Positions 55,101-62,144 of a stretch of 64,000 bases of DNA are shown here, piece after piece. This DNA is from Patiria miniata. Taxonomy: Eukaryota; Echinodermata; Asteroidea; Valvatida; Asterinidae. A program made the translations under genes and the position numbers. The number at the start of each line of letters is the position of its first letter. Position 1 is the stretch's first letter. Below the pieces are notes generated by a model, which saw only the letters and a program-made list of their open reading frames with translations, ran no database searches and was not told where the DNA came from. The DNA is taken from assembly GCF_015706575.1 (NCBI RefSeq), contig NW_024037072.1, forward strand, positions 18,539,162-18,603,161. The letters are read 5' to 3'.

Positions 55101-58100
55101 TGCAATAACTCAAAATTTGACATCTTTTCCAGAAGTGCCTGATTACGACATACTGTCTAACAAATGCATGGAACTGTCCAAAAAGGTAGAAACCTGCTTC
55201 AAACTTTACATTATTAGGAACCACAGCGAATTCATCATAGCAAAATATTAGCAGTGATATTCATCACAATTGAAAATAAAGAAAAACATAAGCCAAGGCG
55301 CACGGTTGTACCGATCAGCACCAACTGGGTTTTCATATTGCAGCCTAGCCGCATTGTGTCGCCGTTTGCGTTTCGCACAGTTCATGTGATCATCATGGTG
55401 CGAGCGCACAGCACGCCGCTACTGTTTATGTTAGCGGCCGACTATTGATCATCAGACACTAATGTCCAACGCCTTGACCAAGGCTACTAAGTCAGTAGTT
55501 AGTGCAACGTGCATGCACCCTGTCCGTGGAGATTTAAAGGGACACTGGGTCCTGGAACAACCCAATTGGGCTACAAAACGCGCTTTGAACGAGATGATGT
55601 TAATCGGAAAGAACATCTAAAAGTAGGAAATAAACATCCACACAACTATCCTTTAAAAACTGGGCGTTTTTGTGTTATTCCTGCATTATGCGTGCGAAAA
55701 CGAATTTCGGGGTCCACTTTTGCGACCCCATATATTCGAGCTGTTTTGATGCTAGTTATGATTTCATTCGTAAAGTGTTTGCCTTTAGCGGACGTTGAAG
55801 AAAACCATATTTTTTTGCATTGGTGATTGGTCACCGCTGTTCCCGAGACACACAACGTGTATATCGTACACTGCATGAGAATGACACGAAAAACGTATTC
55901 GTACTCCGTCGTGTACGATGTAAACAACCGTGGTTTTTTTTCTTTTCTCGGGAACAGTAAGACATTAGGTTGGTTTCCTTTCAACCACATGTTTGAAATA
56001 GGCTAAGTAAACAATGCAAAACATGAAATTTTCAGGGATTTCAGGACCTAGTGCCCCTTTCACGAGATTGATGATGATTGTACACCTACCTAGCTGGCGA
56101 TCTATTGGGTGATGGTGTTGCTTTCTTGAGCTGTGATTGCACATAGTCATTGCTTAGGTTCTTCCATTGCTGTAGTAGCACAGTCTCCGCAATCCTGTAC
56201 ATGAACAGACATGCCGACAATTATGGCCAAGTTTGGACAAGGACCATTAGTCGACTAGTGGTTGATTTGTGACGTACCTTACGCCTGCGCAGTAATAGCA
56301 ACGTGCGAACGTCTCTAGTCGAACGCTGGTCAAAATGTTATCGCAAAACTTCTGGATCCTGGCTTCCTGCTAGCGTTATGAATGCGTGCGGCTATTGGTT
56401 ACCAGCGATGCAACCAGCTCCAGTAGGTTGGTTCCAAATAGTCGACTAGCGTAGTCAACCACCGTCGACTAGACAGAGTTCGGGCAAGCGTTAGTCGAAC
56501 TGTGGTTAACTATAGTCCTTGAGCGAACTTGGCCTAGGCTAGTGATGGCAATATTCAGATTGTGTGCTACCAATAGTTGTAGTGTTCAATCATATGGAGT
56601 ATGAGTATACATACGACACCCTCAGTGATAAGAATTCACAGTAAAACTGTAGTTGAAACACACAACTGTTGGGACTACACACGTGTTGTCCCATGGTATT
56701 ATGGGGACCGAAGATGCTATGGGGACAGCAGAAAGTCCCCATACCTCGGTCCTAATTTCCTTAACAATAAAAAACTTCCCCATAACGCCTTGATGGCCCA
56801 CCCACACCTACAGACCTGTACAAGTTGTCCAGACTCCAGAGATTGACAAAATTAATTGTTAAATATCCATATTTCAAAGTTCTGTGTACATGTAACAAGA
56901 AAATCCACGTCTTCCAATTCAAGAGAAAACATTGTCTTGCCTTGCCTGTCCGTTCTTGCAGAAACAAATAAATCATTCCAATTATGAGCCAAAGCTGTAA
57001 CTGTCAGACTAGTGTCACATACATGAACTAAAAAAGACTAGCACTCTAACGGGCTCCGTGCAAAAGTAACCCCTCAGAATTGGGGGAGACCACATGGATT
57101 GACATTAAAACACACTGTCGATGACGCCTGACGCTCACGTGGAGACGCTACGCTTTGTGCACATACATACTTAGCGCTATACGCGCGTGAACCAGTGTGC
57201 GCACATGGTGTGTCCCATCCACGAGGCTCTCAAATGTAGTAAATAAGCGCTATCTCTGGTTTGCGCACTGAGCACATAGCTCAATTTTTCGAGGACAACA
57301 CTTTGTACCCAGAAATGCCTAACAAGGTTTTTTTTGTGTAGGTCACCTAGACTTTTTTTTTTAAAAGGCACTGATTCATCCTTATGTTACTCACTTTCTG
57401 AGTTGACTACATATACCGGAGTGGCCACTCTTAGAGGGCTGAAATACTTCAACTTTAGGGACGTCTGAAAAGACAAAAATGGAAAGTTGACATGTAGATG
57501 TACACTTGCAGCTCATGGGGCTGCTACATGTGTAAGGGACAATACCCCCCTAAAAAAACGGTGCTAAATTTAAATAAATAAATCAGAAATTTATTTCATG
57601 TTGTAGTCTACTCTTACCCTTTCCGTTTACGTACTCGTGAAATATAAAAAGAAAAACAATAAAAAAAGAGCAAAGAGCATCCCATAGCATCAAATGAGAT
57701 CCCCACCCCCATTTTTTTTTTTTTTAAACTTGGGCTGGCCAGTCAGCCCTTCTAAATTTTGACAAATCCTCATTGTGCCATTGTCTCTTTACCTTGCCTC
57801 CCCCACCCCCACCCCCCCCCCCCCCCAAAAAAGCTCAACAAATTGGTGCTGCATCCAACTGTTGTAGATGTACATACAAGTATTCAATGTCATTACCTAC
57901 TTTCTGTTAATTTTTAAAGTAATTTTAATGGCAGATTTCTTTTATTCAACTTCCTCATTGCCTGAATGCAATTCACAATAGGAATTGAACGGAAAATAGA
58001 AAACGAAACTGAATTGACCCCAAACAGAACTGAAAAGGATTCTGTACGAGCATGGCGACTGGCGTTACTGAGGTTATTTCAGCAGTTAAAGGGAAGATAC

Positions 58101-61100
58101 AACATTTGCAAACATCAAAAAACGAAATGATCAAATTATCACGAAATACCTTACTGACTTGTTAGGGATTGACAGTCTAAAGCATCCTGTAAAATTGTGG
58201 CTCCTGGTGTGCTGACATTTTCAAGAAAAACTGTATTTTTCCAACGCTGGTCAGCCGACCAGCGTTGGAAAAAACTGGCTTTTTCTCAAAAACTGCTCCT
58301 ATGATTTTTTCATATTTAGTTATTCCGCATTTTCTTTGCAATAGATTACACACCTGTGAAGGAATACAAACCTGCTAGAGTGATTCTTTGACCTTACAAT
58401 TCCCCAAAGTCTTTACGTTAGTTTCATCTTAAGTGGGGTCGGGGAACCAGACTACAAGAAATTGATTGGTTTTCTTGGTTTTTTCAGCATAAACAAGCCT
58501 AAAACGTGAAACAAGTCAGTTTAACAATATTTGCTATAACATACTAATCCTCCAAATCCATTTATTTCTGAAAATTGCAGCAAAAGCAAATGTTGTACAT
58601 GTACATTGCCTTTAAAGAATGTCATACATGTACATGTATATGCCCTGTTGATAAACTTACTTGCATCTAAGTACTTGTTGAGTGAACAGTGAAGTCGGAC
58701 AACGATTGGCTCACACCGGCTGATGCACCACGCCTTGCTGATTTCATCCTAACAAATAAATAGTCAAAAATTGCCTTCATTTTTATGATGCATGTAGCTA
58801 TGAAAATTAGAAAAACCTCACAAGTCAAATTAAGAAAGAAAAAAAAAATTGTCTTCACTTTTACTGGGTACTGCTAAGTGATACAGGTTCACAGACAGAT
58901 TACATTTTCTGTCATGTCTGTGAGATTTCCTTAAACCTCTTAAATCCCCTGTTGTGCAAAAAAAACCCAGTGGCACACTCTTTGAAATGGGCGTTATTCA
59001 TGAGTCAGCCATATTGAATTGAAAATGAGGTAAAATCTTAATCTTTTGGAAATTGCGAAGAGAAATGAAAGCAAGTTAATTTCTAATTAATTCCAGTCTG
59101 CTTCAATGAATAATCTAAAATTTCTAATTAAATATTTCATAAAGTTGAAAGCCAGATTAAAAAAAAATGACAGTAAAATAAGGCTGCATAGTGCCTGCAT
59201 AAATAGTCTGGTGCCATCCCATTCAACAGTTTAACAATTAATGAAATACATTCAGGGAACTCGACAAAAATGGCCAACTCGTGAATAAGGCCCATTGAAC
59301 TTTCAGGGAGCACCAAGCTTCATTTATTAAAAGTATTTTGTAAGCGGCTAGGCTAACAATCACTGTTCAAGCTCCCAGAATAGTTTAAAAAATCTAGTGG
59401 GTTAGGGTTTGCTACCTGTAGGTACATGTATAAGCAAGTAAAATACTTTTCAAAAAGTGGTAAATCATAGCAAGAGAAATATCCAAAAATAGATTGACTG
59501 CTGTATAAACATATGTACATGTACTGCACACATAAACTTGCTCTAGTTTTATGACAGAAATTGATTGAATTTACACAAAGAAGTTATTTTACTGGTATTT
59601 TGCCATCTGAAGAGGGGGGGGGGGGATTCAATGCAACAAATTTAAAATTAACAGGATAGAGCAAGACAATTAGTACAGCGGTAAGCAAACATTTGCAAAG
59701 ACAGATTCAATCCTGTACCATAATTAAAAGAGATCACTTGCATATCACATGTACGTGTGCATGTACATGTACATGTACATGTACATGTACATGTACATGT
59801 ATTTGTATACTTTAAATCTCCATGCCAAGTTTATACTTTCTGAGAAGGCTTAGATATTATGCCCATGGGAACAAACTTTCACAGAAGAGTTGTTGAAATC
59901 ACCTACTTAATATGAACACTGGTATCCTTTGCATTGAGGCCAGTTCAAGGAAAACATGCCTTATTCATGAAAGAGAATTGATTTAATGACTCTGTGATGA
60001 TGAATTTCAATGTGTTTCCTTCAGTGCATATTCACAATGTTAAAACGGCCTTGGTTTAAATTGTCACTGTACTGGACATGGCCATGTTGTCACCTTGGCT
60101 TGAGAACTGTGTATTCAATACATGTCTAGTCAACAATGCAACTGTGCAAACACAAATACTCTGTATTTCTGTCTGGTACAACGCATTGCATTCACAATGA
60201 GTAATCCACACATTGTGAGTATTCTGCTCACTGGTCGAAAAGCAGGAAATAGATATCCCACAATTTCAAGGAAATGCTGAACACACTTTTTAATAGATTG
60301 TATAGGTGCCAGTACATGTAATGCTAAATTTAATAACTAAATTGCACATGTATCAGTTTCATGTGTTTGTAAAGTGCAAGTAAATCAACACAATTATCCT
60401 CTATCGTTATTACATGTACATGTACATGTACACTGTACCGGTACATGTAATTGAAAAAGTATAATATTGCTGTATACATAGATACATGTAGTGGTATACT
60501 TTAAGGCCAAAAAAAATAAATACTCGGTCTCTGGTCAGCGCGCGCGTCGATTTTAATCATGCGCGTCAACCTTTTTTTTTTTACAAATTAACACGGAAGC
60601 TACAACAGCTACAACTGTACCAAGGAGCACCAAGGAATGGGTAAATTGCACCAAGGCAAATGATATAAGGGCACCAAGGCAAATTATGGAGGACACCGAT
60701 GTATAATGAGGACACCAAAAAAGCAAAATAGTACCCACCTCGTCTGTACAATACAAGCTTGAAAAAAAAAAGCCACCAAAAAAAACAACCGCGTCGCCGC
60801 ATCAATTCTGGAACTTGGGTCTGACCAGAGACCCGATTTTTTTTTTTTTTGGCCTAATATTAATATTTTTTTCAGTAATGAAACTCCATGATACCTGTAG
60901 GTGCATGCATGGACGTACACTTGTTTACTAAAGGGGATAATATATAGTGTGAAGGAACATTTGTAATGCGAGTTAAAAACCTGTTAGGCTTCGGCTTGGG
61001 CCATTATTGGCGGACCATTTTACTCCATGGTCAGCTTTTTCCAAGGTGCACGCAGCCAGCACAGCGTACGGCACGTACTGCACACATGTGGCACAGGTGC

Positions 61101-62144
61101 TTGAGACCCATTTTAAACATAGCTGTTTAAACACTGAGTGGTATTTAAACAACAGTTTAAAACCACCCAATCTCGTCCAATAGGAATAGGTAAACTGTCT
61201 CAGCATTTTATGAATACAACATGTTTTTTGTTAAATATCCTGGCGAAGACTACAGTTTACAAATAAACAGCTTTAGAACATAGGTACCTCAAGGAAGGAC
61301 ACATCGATGTTCAACTCCACATCTATATCTCTGAGCTCTGTGAATACCCTACGGACAGCAATGTGGACAGAAAAAGTTAGAAAGAAAAAAAAAGGCCAAT
61401 CTAAACAAAATATCTTGCCGTTATGAAGAAAAAGAATGAAAGTCAATTTTTAATCATAATGTAAAGAAAGCAAGTCACGTATTTAGGTCACATATATTTA
61501 TAAGGCAGTCTATAGGCACCACTTATTTTCAGGCTCCATCATCTGATCGCACTGCTGGCTCGTTTTGATTAACCAATCAGAATGCAAAGATTAGCCAATC
61601 TAACTGTACCAAGTGCAATGGTTTTATTGACCAATTATAATCACATTTTCGATTGCCAAATCAGACTGAAAGGTTTTCATCAACCAATCAGACTGCACAG
61701 TATTAATCAATCGGACGGCAAGGTATCCATTAACCAATCAGACCATGCAGACTGCAAAGCTCCATCAACCAATCAGATCTGTCATAGTTTCCATCAACCA
61801 ATCACATGTCAAAGTTTCCATCAACCAATCAAATGTCAAGGTTTCCATCAACCAATCAGATGTCAAAGTTTCCATCAACCAATCACATGCCCAACATTGC
61901 TCACAAATATTAGGTACACCAACCAATCAGATTGCTCAAACGTAATCCACCAATCACTGACCAATCAGACTACATGCAACAAGGTGTCACAGTCTAATCA
62001 CATTTGTCCATTTCTGTGCACCAATCCGATTGCTTACCTGCCATTGATTGCATTTGGTCCAAAGTGTTTCCTGACTTGTTCCATGTCGTGCATCAACAAT
62101 GGATGAGTACTGCTGTCTTGCCCATCTTCCTCATCACAGTAATA
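37086..62144 (-). CDS. PARP6/8: PARP6/PARP8-type mono-ADP-ribosyltransferase with UBA-like insert, 5'-partial (17 exons)
   Basis: Exons, in transcript order: 62038-62144, 61288-61348, 58661-58748, 57395-57464, 56090-56194, 51177-51314, 50406-50550, 49284-49433, 48359-48577, 47297-47433, 45442-45490, 44252-44364, 42780-42852, 40976-41122, 39529-39595, 38837-38921 and 37086-37185. They join in frame to 617 residues plus TGA. The N-terminal part matches the conserved PARP6/8 region (DVELNIDVSFLEDE, PIVVRLHCSL, KVEVFQPSK, QQWKNLSNDY). Residues about 144-190 are a UBA-like domain not known to me in the human proteins. Then come DHGFLVQ, FCVVCDEQHIFQNG, CERELCVFSFQTLGV and the catalytic domain. The catalytic triad reads His461-Tyr496-Tyr586 of this fragment, the H-Y-Y type that fits mono-ADP-ribosylation. 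Invertebrates usually have one gene for PARP6 and PARP8, so I do not choose between them. Confidence 0.95.
37256..38410. repeat. 11-bp tandem array with higher-order repeats
   Basis: It is built from AAGTCCATCAC, AAGTCAATCAC and AAATCAGTGAA 11-mers, about 100 units. The pattern starting near 37356 recurs near 37807, a 451-bp offset (41 x 11), so a block was duplicated. The right third (38150-38390) is a simpler alternation of two 11-mers. It fills most of the last PARP6/8 intron. Confidence 0.96.
38837..38921 (-). CDS. PARP6/8: PARP6/8 exon
   Basis: It encodes VNSKDLTKHGHVWVCTNPDL and VCTRFFF, matching ITSKDLQKHGNIWVC...CTRFFF. It ends in phase 2 before GTAAGT. Confidence 0.96.
39340..39411 (+). 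ncRNA. tRNA-like sequence with Pol III boxes and terminator
   Basis: A box TGGTCAAGTGG at about 39347-39357, B box GGTTCGAGTCC at 39391-39401, then TTTTTT at 39413-39418. Acceptor (6 of 7 pairs), D, anticodon and T stems can be drawn. The anticodon loop (ACTAGAAA) has 8 bases and the end pairs are imperfect, so it is probably a tRNA pseudogene or SINE head and not a working tRNA. In a PARP6/8 intron. Confidence 0.5.
39529..39595 (-). CDS. PARP6/8: PARP6/8 exon (67 nt)
   Basis: It encodes NAPMSTCRFLQSKNLTCIAL then CE, matching FLQSRNLxCIALCE. The start at CAACAG (not the internal CTGTAG) is required by phase. Donor GTAGGT, phase 1. Confidence 0.94.
40661..40939. mobile_element. 280-bp TIR element flanked by GCTCTAT
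   Basis: AGGCCATCAGCCTGGG at the left faces GGCTGATGGCCT at the right. The 7-bp GCTCTAT occurs on both sides (40654-40660, 40940-40946), as expected for a hAT-like 7-8 bp duplication. It ends about 35 bp past an exon donor. Confidence 0.55.
40976..41122 (-). CDS. PARP6/8: PARP6/8 exon, NAD-binding Tyr
   Basis: It encodes MHGAVYGKGIYLSPHSSVSF and GYSGMGHGIHKQAKKLSAES. The Tyr of GKGIY is the second catalytic-site residue. Acceptor CTGTAG, donor GTAAGT, phase 0. Confidence 0.97.
41123..42779 (-). other. PARP6/8 intron, no repeat recognised
   Basis: It contains a CG-rich plus-strand stretch around 41280-41485 with AAGATGGCGTC at 41440-41450, and G/C homopolymers at about 41689-41710. No confident feature. 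Confidence 0.4.
42780..42852 (-). CDS. PARP6/8: PARP6/8 exon, catalytic His and helix
   Basis: It completes the catalytic His codon, then GSHIENWHSILRHGLINASG and TKHQ before GTAGGT. HGS is the first element of the ADP-ribosyltransferase signature. Confidence 0.96.
42918..43665. mobile_element. 750-bp inverted-repeat element, probable TA-flanked MITE
   Basis: CAACGCCTGAATAAATCCC at the left and the inverted copy CAACACCTGAATAAATCCC at the right, with TA on each side. Homology continues inward (CATCTGATTGGT; GAGCCACATATGTCA). Internal repeats of GTGGCTCTTCGTGAAAA occur three times. Confidence 0.7.
43699..43960. repeat. Three consecutive hairpins
   Basis: Hairpin 1: 43699-43803, arms about 43 bp (GGTAAGAATAA... 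GGTGACAGA). Hairpin 2: 43843-43867, perfect 10-bp arms GCAGGCATGC. Hairpin 3: 43875-43960, 34-bp arms with one mismatch (AATAGCCGGTTCAGTGAT) and an 18-base loop. In a PARP6/8 intron. Confidence 0.85.
44252..44364 (-). CDS. PARP6/8: PARP6/8 exon, start of catalytic domain
   Basis: It encodes QIRFMHTPHQFLLLSSPPAK then MLSGSTFAF and the first two bases of the catalytic His codon, before GTGAGT. Acceptor GACAG after a poly-T tract. Confidence 0.97.
44427..44540 (+). mobile_element. tRNA-like unit, family T copy 1 (partial)
   Basis: It starts TTGAATAAAGATATTGAC and then holds a tRNA-like body with AGCTCAGTTGATAGAGCACC and GGTTCAAACCT. The right inverted arm found in the copy at 48681 is missing. 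Confidence 0.6.
45442..45490 (-). CDS. PARP6/8: PARP6/8 micro-exon-sized exon (49 nt)
   Basis: It completes Trp, then IISSNRSHIVKLPEGR before GTAAAA. Nearly identical to QWIISSNRSHIVKLP of human PARP6. Confidence 0.95.
45828..46118 (-). mobile_element. tRNA-derived SINE, family B, full length
   Basis: On the minus strand: A box TGGTCCAGTGG, B box GGTTCGAACCC, body CTCTTGGGCAAGACACTTCA and GCCCAGGAGTATAAATGGGT. The LINE-like tail AAGCGCTTTGAGATC ... ATAAAGCGCTACATAGGC is followed by an A/T microsatellite. A head, body and tail in this order define a SINE. Confidence 0.8.
46284..47160. mobile_element. TTAA MITE family beta, 877-bp copy
   Basis: Flanked by TTAA at 46280-46283 and 47161-47164. 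Ends AGGTAGAGTAGATCATTTGC and CAAATGATCTACCCTACCT. It shares its left half with 33932 and 35462 and has extra internal sequence. In a PARP6/8 intron. Confidence 0.75.
47297..47433 (-). CDS. PARP6/8: PARP6/8 exon
   Basis: It encodes KKNYERIQQSLDSFISIREM, then LAAGCCTDVKKRMDAQDALA and YPLLQ, ending inside the Trp codon before GTGAGT. Human has TQ(A/G)xYLEIKKQMDK here, so the AAGCCTD stretch is lineage-specific. Confidence 0.96.
48359..48577 (-). CDS. PARP6/8: PARP6/8 exon
   Basis: It encodes PAVCERELCVFSFQTLGVMQ, AAENIASGAEVVDLMVAMVA and FDPYPMVVDPRNPKELAFTP. The PAV start needs the acceptor ACTCAG (not the nearer CTGCAG), which also keeps phase 0. Donor GTAAGA. Confidence 0.97.
48681..48806 (-). 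mobile_element. tRNA-like unit inside a 17-bp perfect inverted repeat, family T copy 2
   Basis: TGAACAAAGATATTGAC at 48681-48697 and its exact complement at 48790-48806. The minus strand between them reads GGCTGGATAGCTCAGTTGGT ... GGTTCAAACCC, a tRNA-like body with a 7-base anticodon loop ACGGCAA (C at position 33, where U is normal). A tRNA gene or pseudogene captured in an inverted repeat. Confidence 0.75.
48946..49071 (-). mobile_element. tRNA-like unit, family T copy 3 (diverged)
   Basis: Same layout as 48681-48806 only 140 bp away: TGGACAAAGAAATTTAC arm, minus-strand GGATAGCTCAGTTGGTAGAG and GATTCAAATCC, arm CCAATGTCTTTGTTCA. Confidence 0.65.
49284..49433 (-). CDS. PARP6/8: PARP6/8 exon
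   Basis: It encodes NGKNAKMIPSLDHGFLVQLY then RIPTLSEFCVVCDEQHIFQN and GAMLK, a block close to human PARP6. Acceptor TTTCAG, donor GTAGGA, phase 0. Confidence 0.96.
50406..50550 (-). CDS. PARP6/8: PARP6/8 exon (low-complexity linker)
   Basis: The frame is fixed by phase with its neighbours (phase 2 in, phase 0 out). It encodes GSSASTDQGSQKKLSKRLFP then WQRSSSVNGQAVTPPGTEEL. Basic/Ser-rich linker between the UBA-like domain and the FLVQ region. A second open frame on this strand was rejected because it breaks phase with the next exon. Confidence 0.82.
51177..51314 (-). CDS. PARP6/8: PARP6/8 exon encoding a UBA-like domain
   Basis: The 138-nt exon has phase 2 at both ends, so including or skipping it keeps the frame. 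It encodes QCSVEDHSLAKLVDLGFGIE then DARSALKMSQGHLEDAANLL and AIQPEL. This fits the UBA three-helix pattern: LxxxGF loop (LVDLGF in place of the usual MGF), A..AL helix 2, GHLEDAANLL helix 3. Splice sites are TTATAG and GTGAGT; the pyrimidine tract is weak. UBA domains bind ubiquitin. The fold call is from residue pattern only. Confidence 0.85.
51345..51855. mobile_element. 511-bp foldback (mariner-like) element
   Basis: The two halves are near-perfect inverted copies over about 230 bp each. Ends are CAGGGTGAGTAAAAAAGAAA and its complement, flanked by TA (51343-51344, 51856-51857), the Tc1/mariner target duplication. There is no coding capacity. It starts 30 bp from the acceptor of the UBA-like exon on the minus strand. 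Confidence 0.88.
52394..52679 (+). mobile_element. tRNA-derived SINE, family A, with intact Pol III promoter
   Basis: A box TGGCGTAGCGG (52406-52416) and B box GGTTCGAATCC (52448-52458) are perfect. Then comes a core with TGGGTTTTCCCCAG and TTTTCCTCCCGCC, and an (AAT)n tail at 52662-52679. It is the best-preserved SINE in the window. Confidence 0.88.
52680..55537 (-). other. PARP6/8 intron, little recognised
   Basis: Long AT-rich intron segment. Around 54010-54030 there is ACTCTGCCTTTAATG, resembling the right end of a TTAA MITE, but its partner end was not found. Confidence 0.4.
55538..56060. mobile_element. TTAA-type MITE, family gamma
   Basis: TTAA at 55534-55537, then AGGGACACTGGGTCCTGGA; the right end GGACCTAGTGCCCCTTT is its inverted copy. 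An internal inverted pair CTGTTCCCGAGA / TCTCGGGAACAG lies at about 55837 and 55945. The right TTAA is degraded. Confidence 0.6.
56090..56194 (-). CDS. PARP6/8: PARP6/8 exon
   Basis: It encodes IAETVLLQQWKNLSNDYVQS and a Ser/Pro-rich linker, matching ILGMFTSQQWKHLSNDF of human PARP6. It ends in phase 2 (AG) before GTAGGT. A TIR element begins 30 bp upstream of its acceptor. Confidence 0.92.
56225..56534. mobile_element. 310-bp TIR element next to a PARP6/8 acceptor
   Basis: GGCCAAGTTTGGACAAGGAC at the left and the inverted copy (GGACTATAGT... CAAGTTCGC... GGCC) at the right. The interior repeats GTCGACTAG. It lies 30 bp upstream (minus sense) of the exon starting at 56194. Confidence 0.65.
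57395..57464 (-). CDS. PARP6/8: PARP6/8 exon
   Basis: It encodes VPKVEVFQPSKSGHSGICSQ then LRK, matching PSIEVFQPSNKEGFGLGLQLKK. Acceptor TTTCAG, donor GTGAGT, phases 1 and 2. Confidence 0.9.
58090..58611. mobile_element. TTAA palindromic MITE, family alpha copy 2
   Basis: TTAA at 58086-58089 and 58612-58615, ends AGGGAAGATACAACATTTGC and its inverse. The central palindrome 58236-58273 has one mismatched pair. Same family as 32698-33218 in inverted orientation. Confidence 0.8.
58661..58748 (-). CDS. PARP6/8: PARP6/8 exon
   Basis: It encodes DEISKAWCISRCEPIVVRLH and CSLNKYLDA, aligned with DEEIAVAWEVIRTEPIIVRL... It ends in phase 1 before GTAAGT. Confidence 0.92.
59746..59800. repeat. (ACATGT)n palindromic microsatellite
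   Basis: About nine repeats of ACATGT/TGTACA. Shorter stretches occur at about 60412-60450, 62640-62715 and 62798-62816. Confidence 0.9.
60505..60854. mobile_element. PIF/Harbinger-like MITE, copy 3 (different interior)
   Basis: GGCC ends followed by A-runs, with TAA duplications at 60502-60504 and 60855-60857. Ends are diverged from copies 1 and 2. The interior differs and contains tandem GCACCAAGG words at about 60627-60680. Confidence 0.65.
61288..61348 (-). CDS. PARP6/8: PARP6/8 exon
   Basis: It encodes VFTELRDIDVELNIDVSFLE, matching (I)DDVDIDLHIDVSFLDEE of the family. Donor GTACCT, acceptor CCGTAG. Confidence 0.92.
61570..62030. repeat. Degenerate array of CCAATCA motifs
   Basis: A loose 25-30 bp repeat, TTTCCATCAACCAATCA(G/C)ATGTCAAAG, with 14 exact CCAAT pentamers. 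It lies in the intron between the first two PARP6/8 exons of the window and stops 8 bp before the exon at 62038. Confidence 0.85.
62038..62144 (-). CDS. PARP6/8: PARP6/8 exon (first in window)
   Basis: It encodes YYCDEEDGQDSSTHPLLMHD and MEQVRKHFGPNAING, matching EFYYGG...HPQLEADLSAVREIYGP of human PARP8. Acceptor CTACAG; it ends in phase 2 before GTAAGC. Upstream coding sequence is outside the window. Confidence 0.88.

Noticed and set aside
55509-55990. Frames of 105 and 114 codons on opposite strands
   Set aside because: Both lie in the inverted-repeat element 55538-56060; no homology pattern.
61582-62106. 174-codon plus-strand frame rich in INQS
   Set aside because: Translation of the CCAATCA array that runs into the antisense of a PARP6/8 exon.
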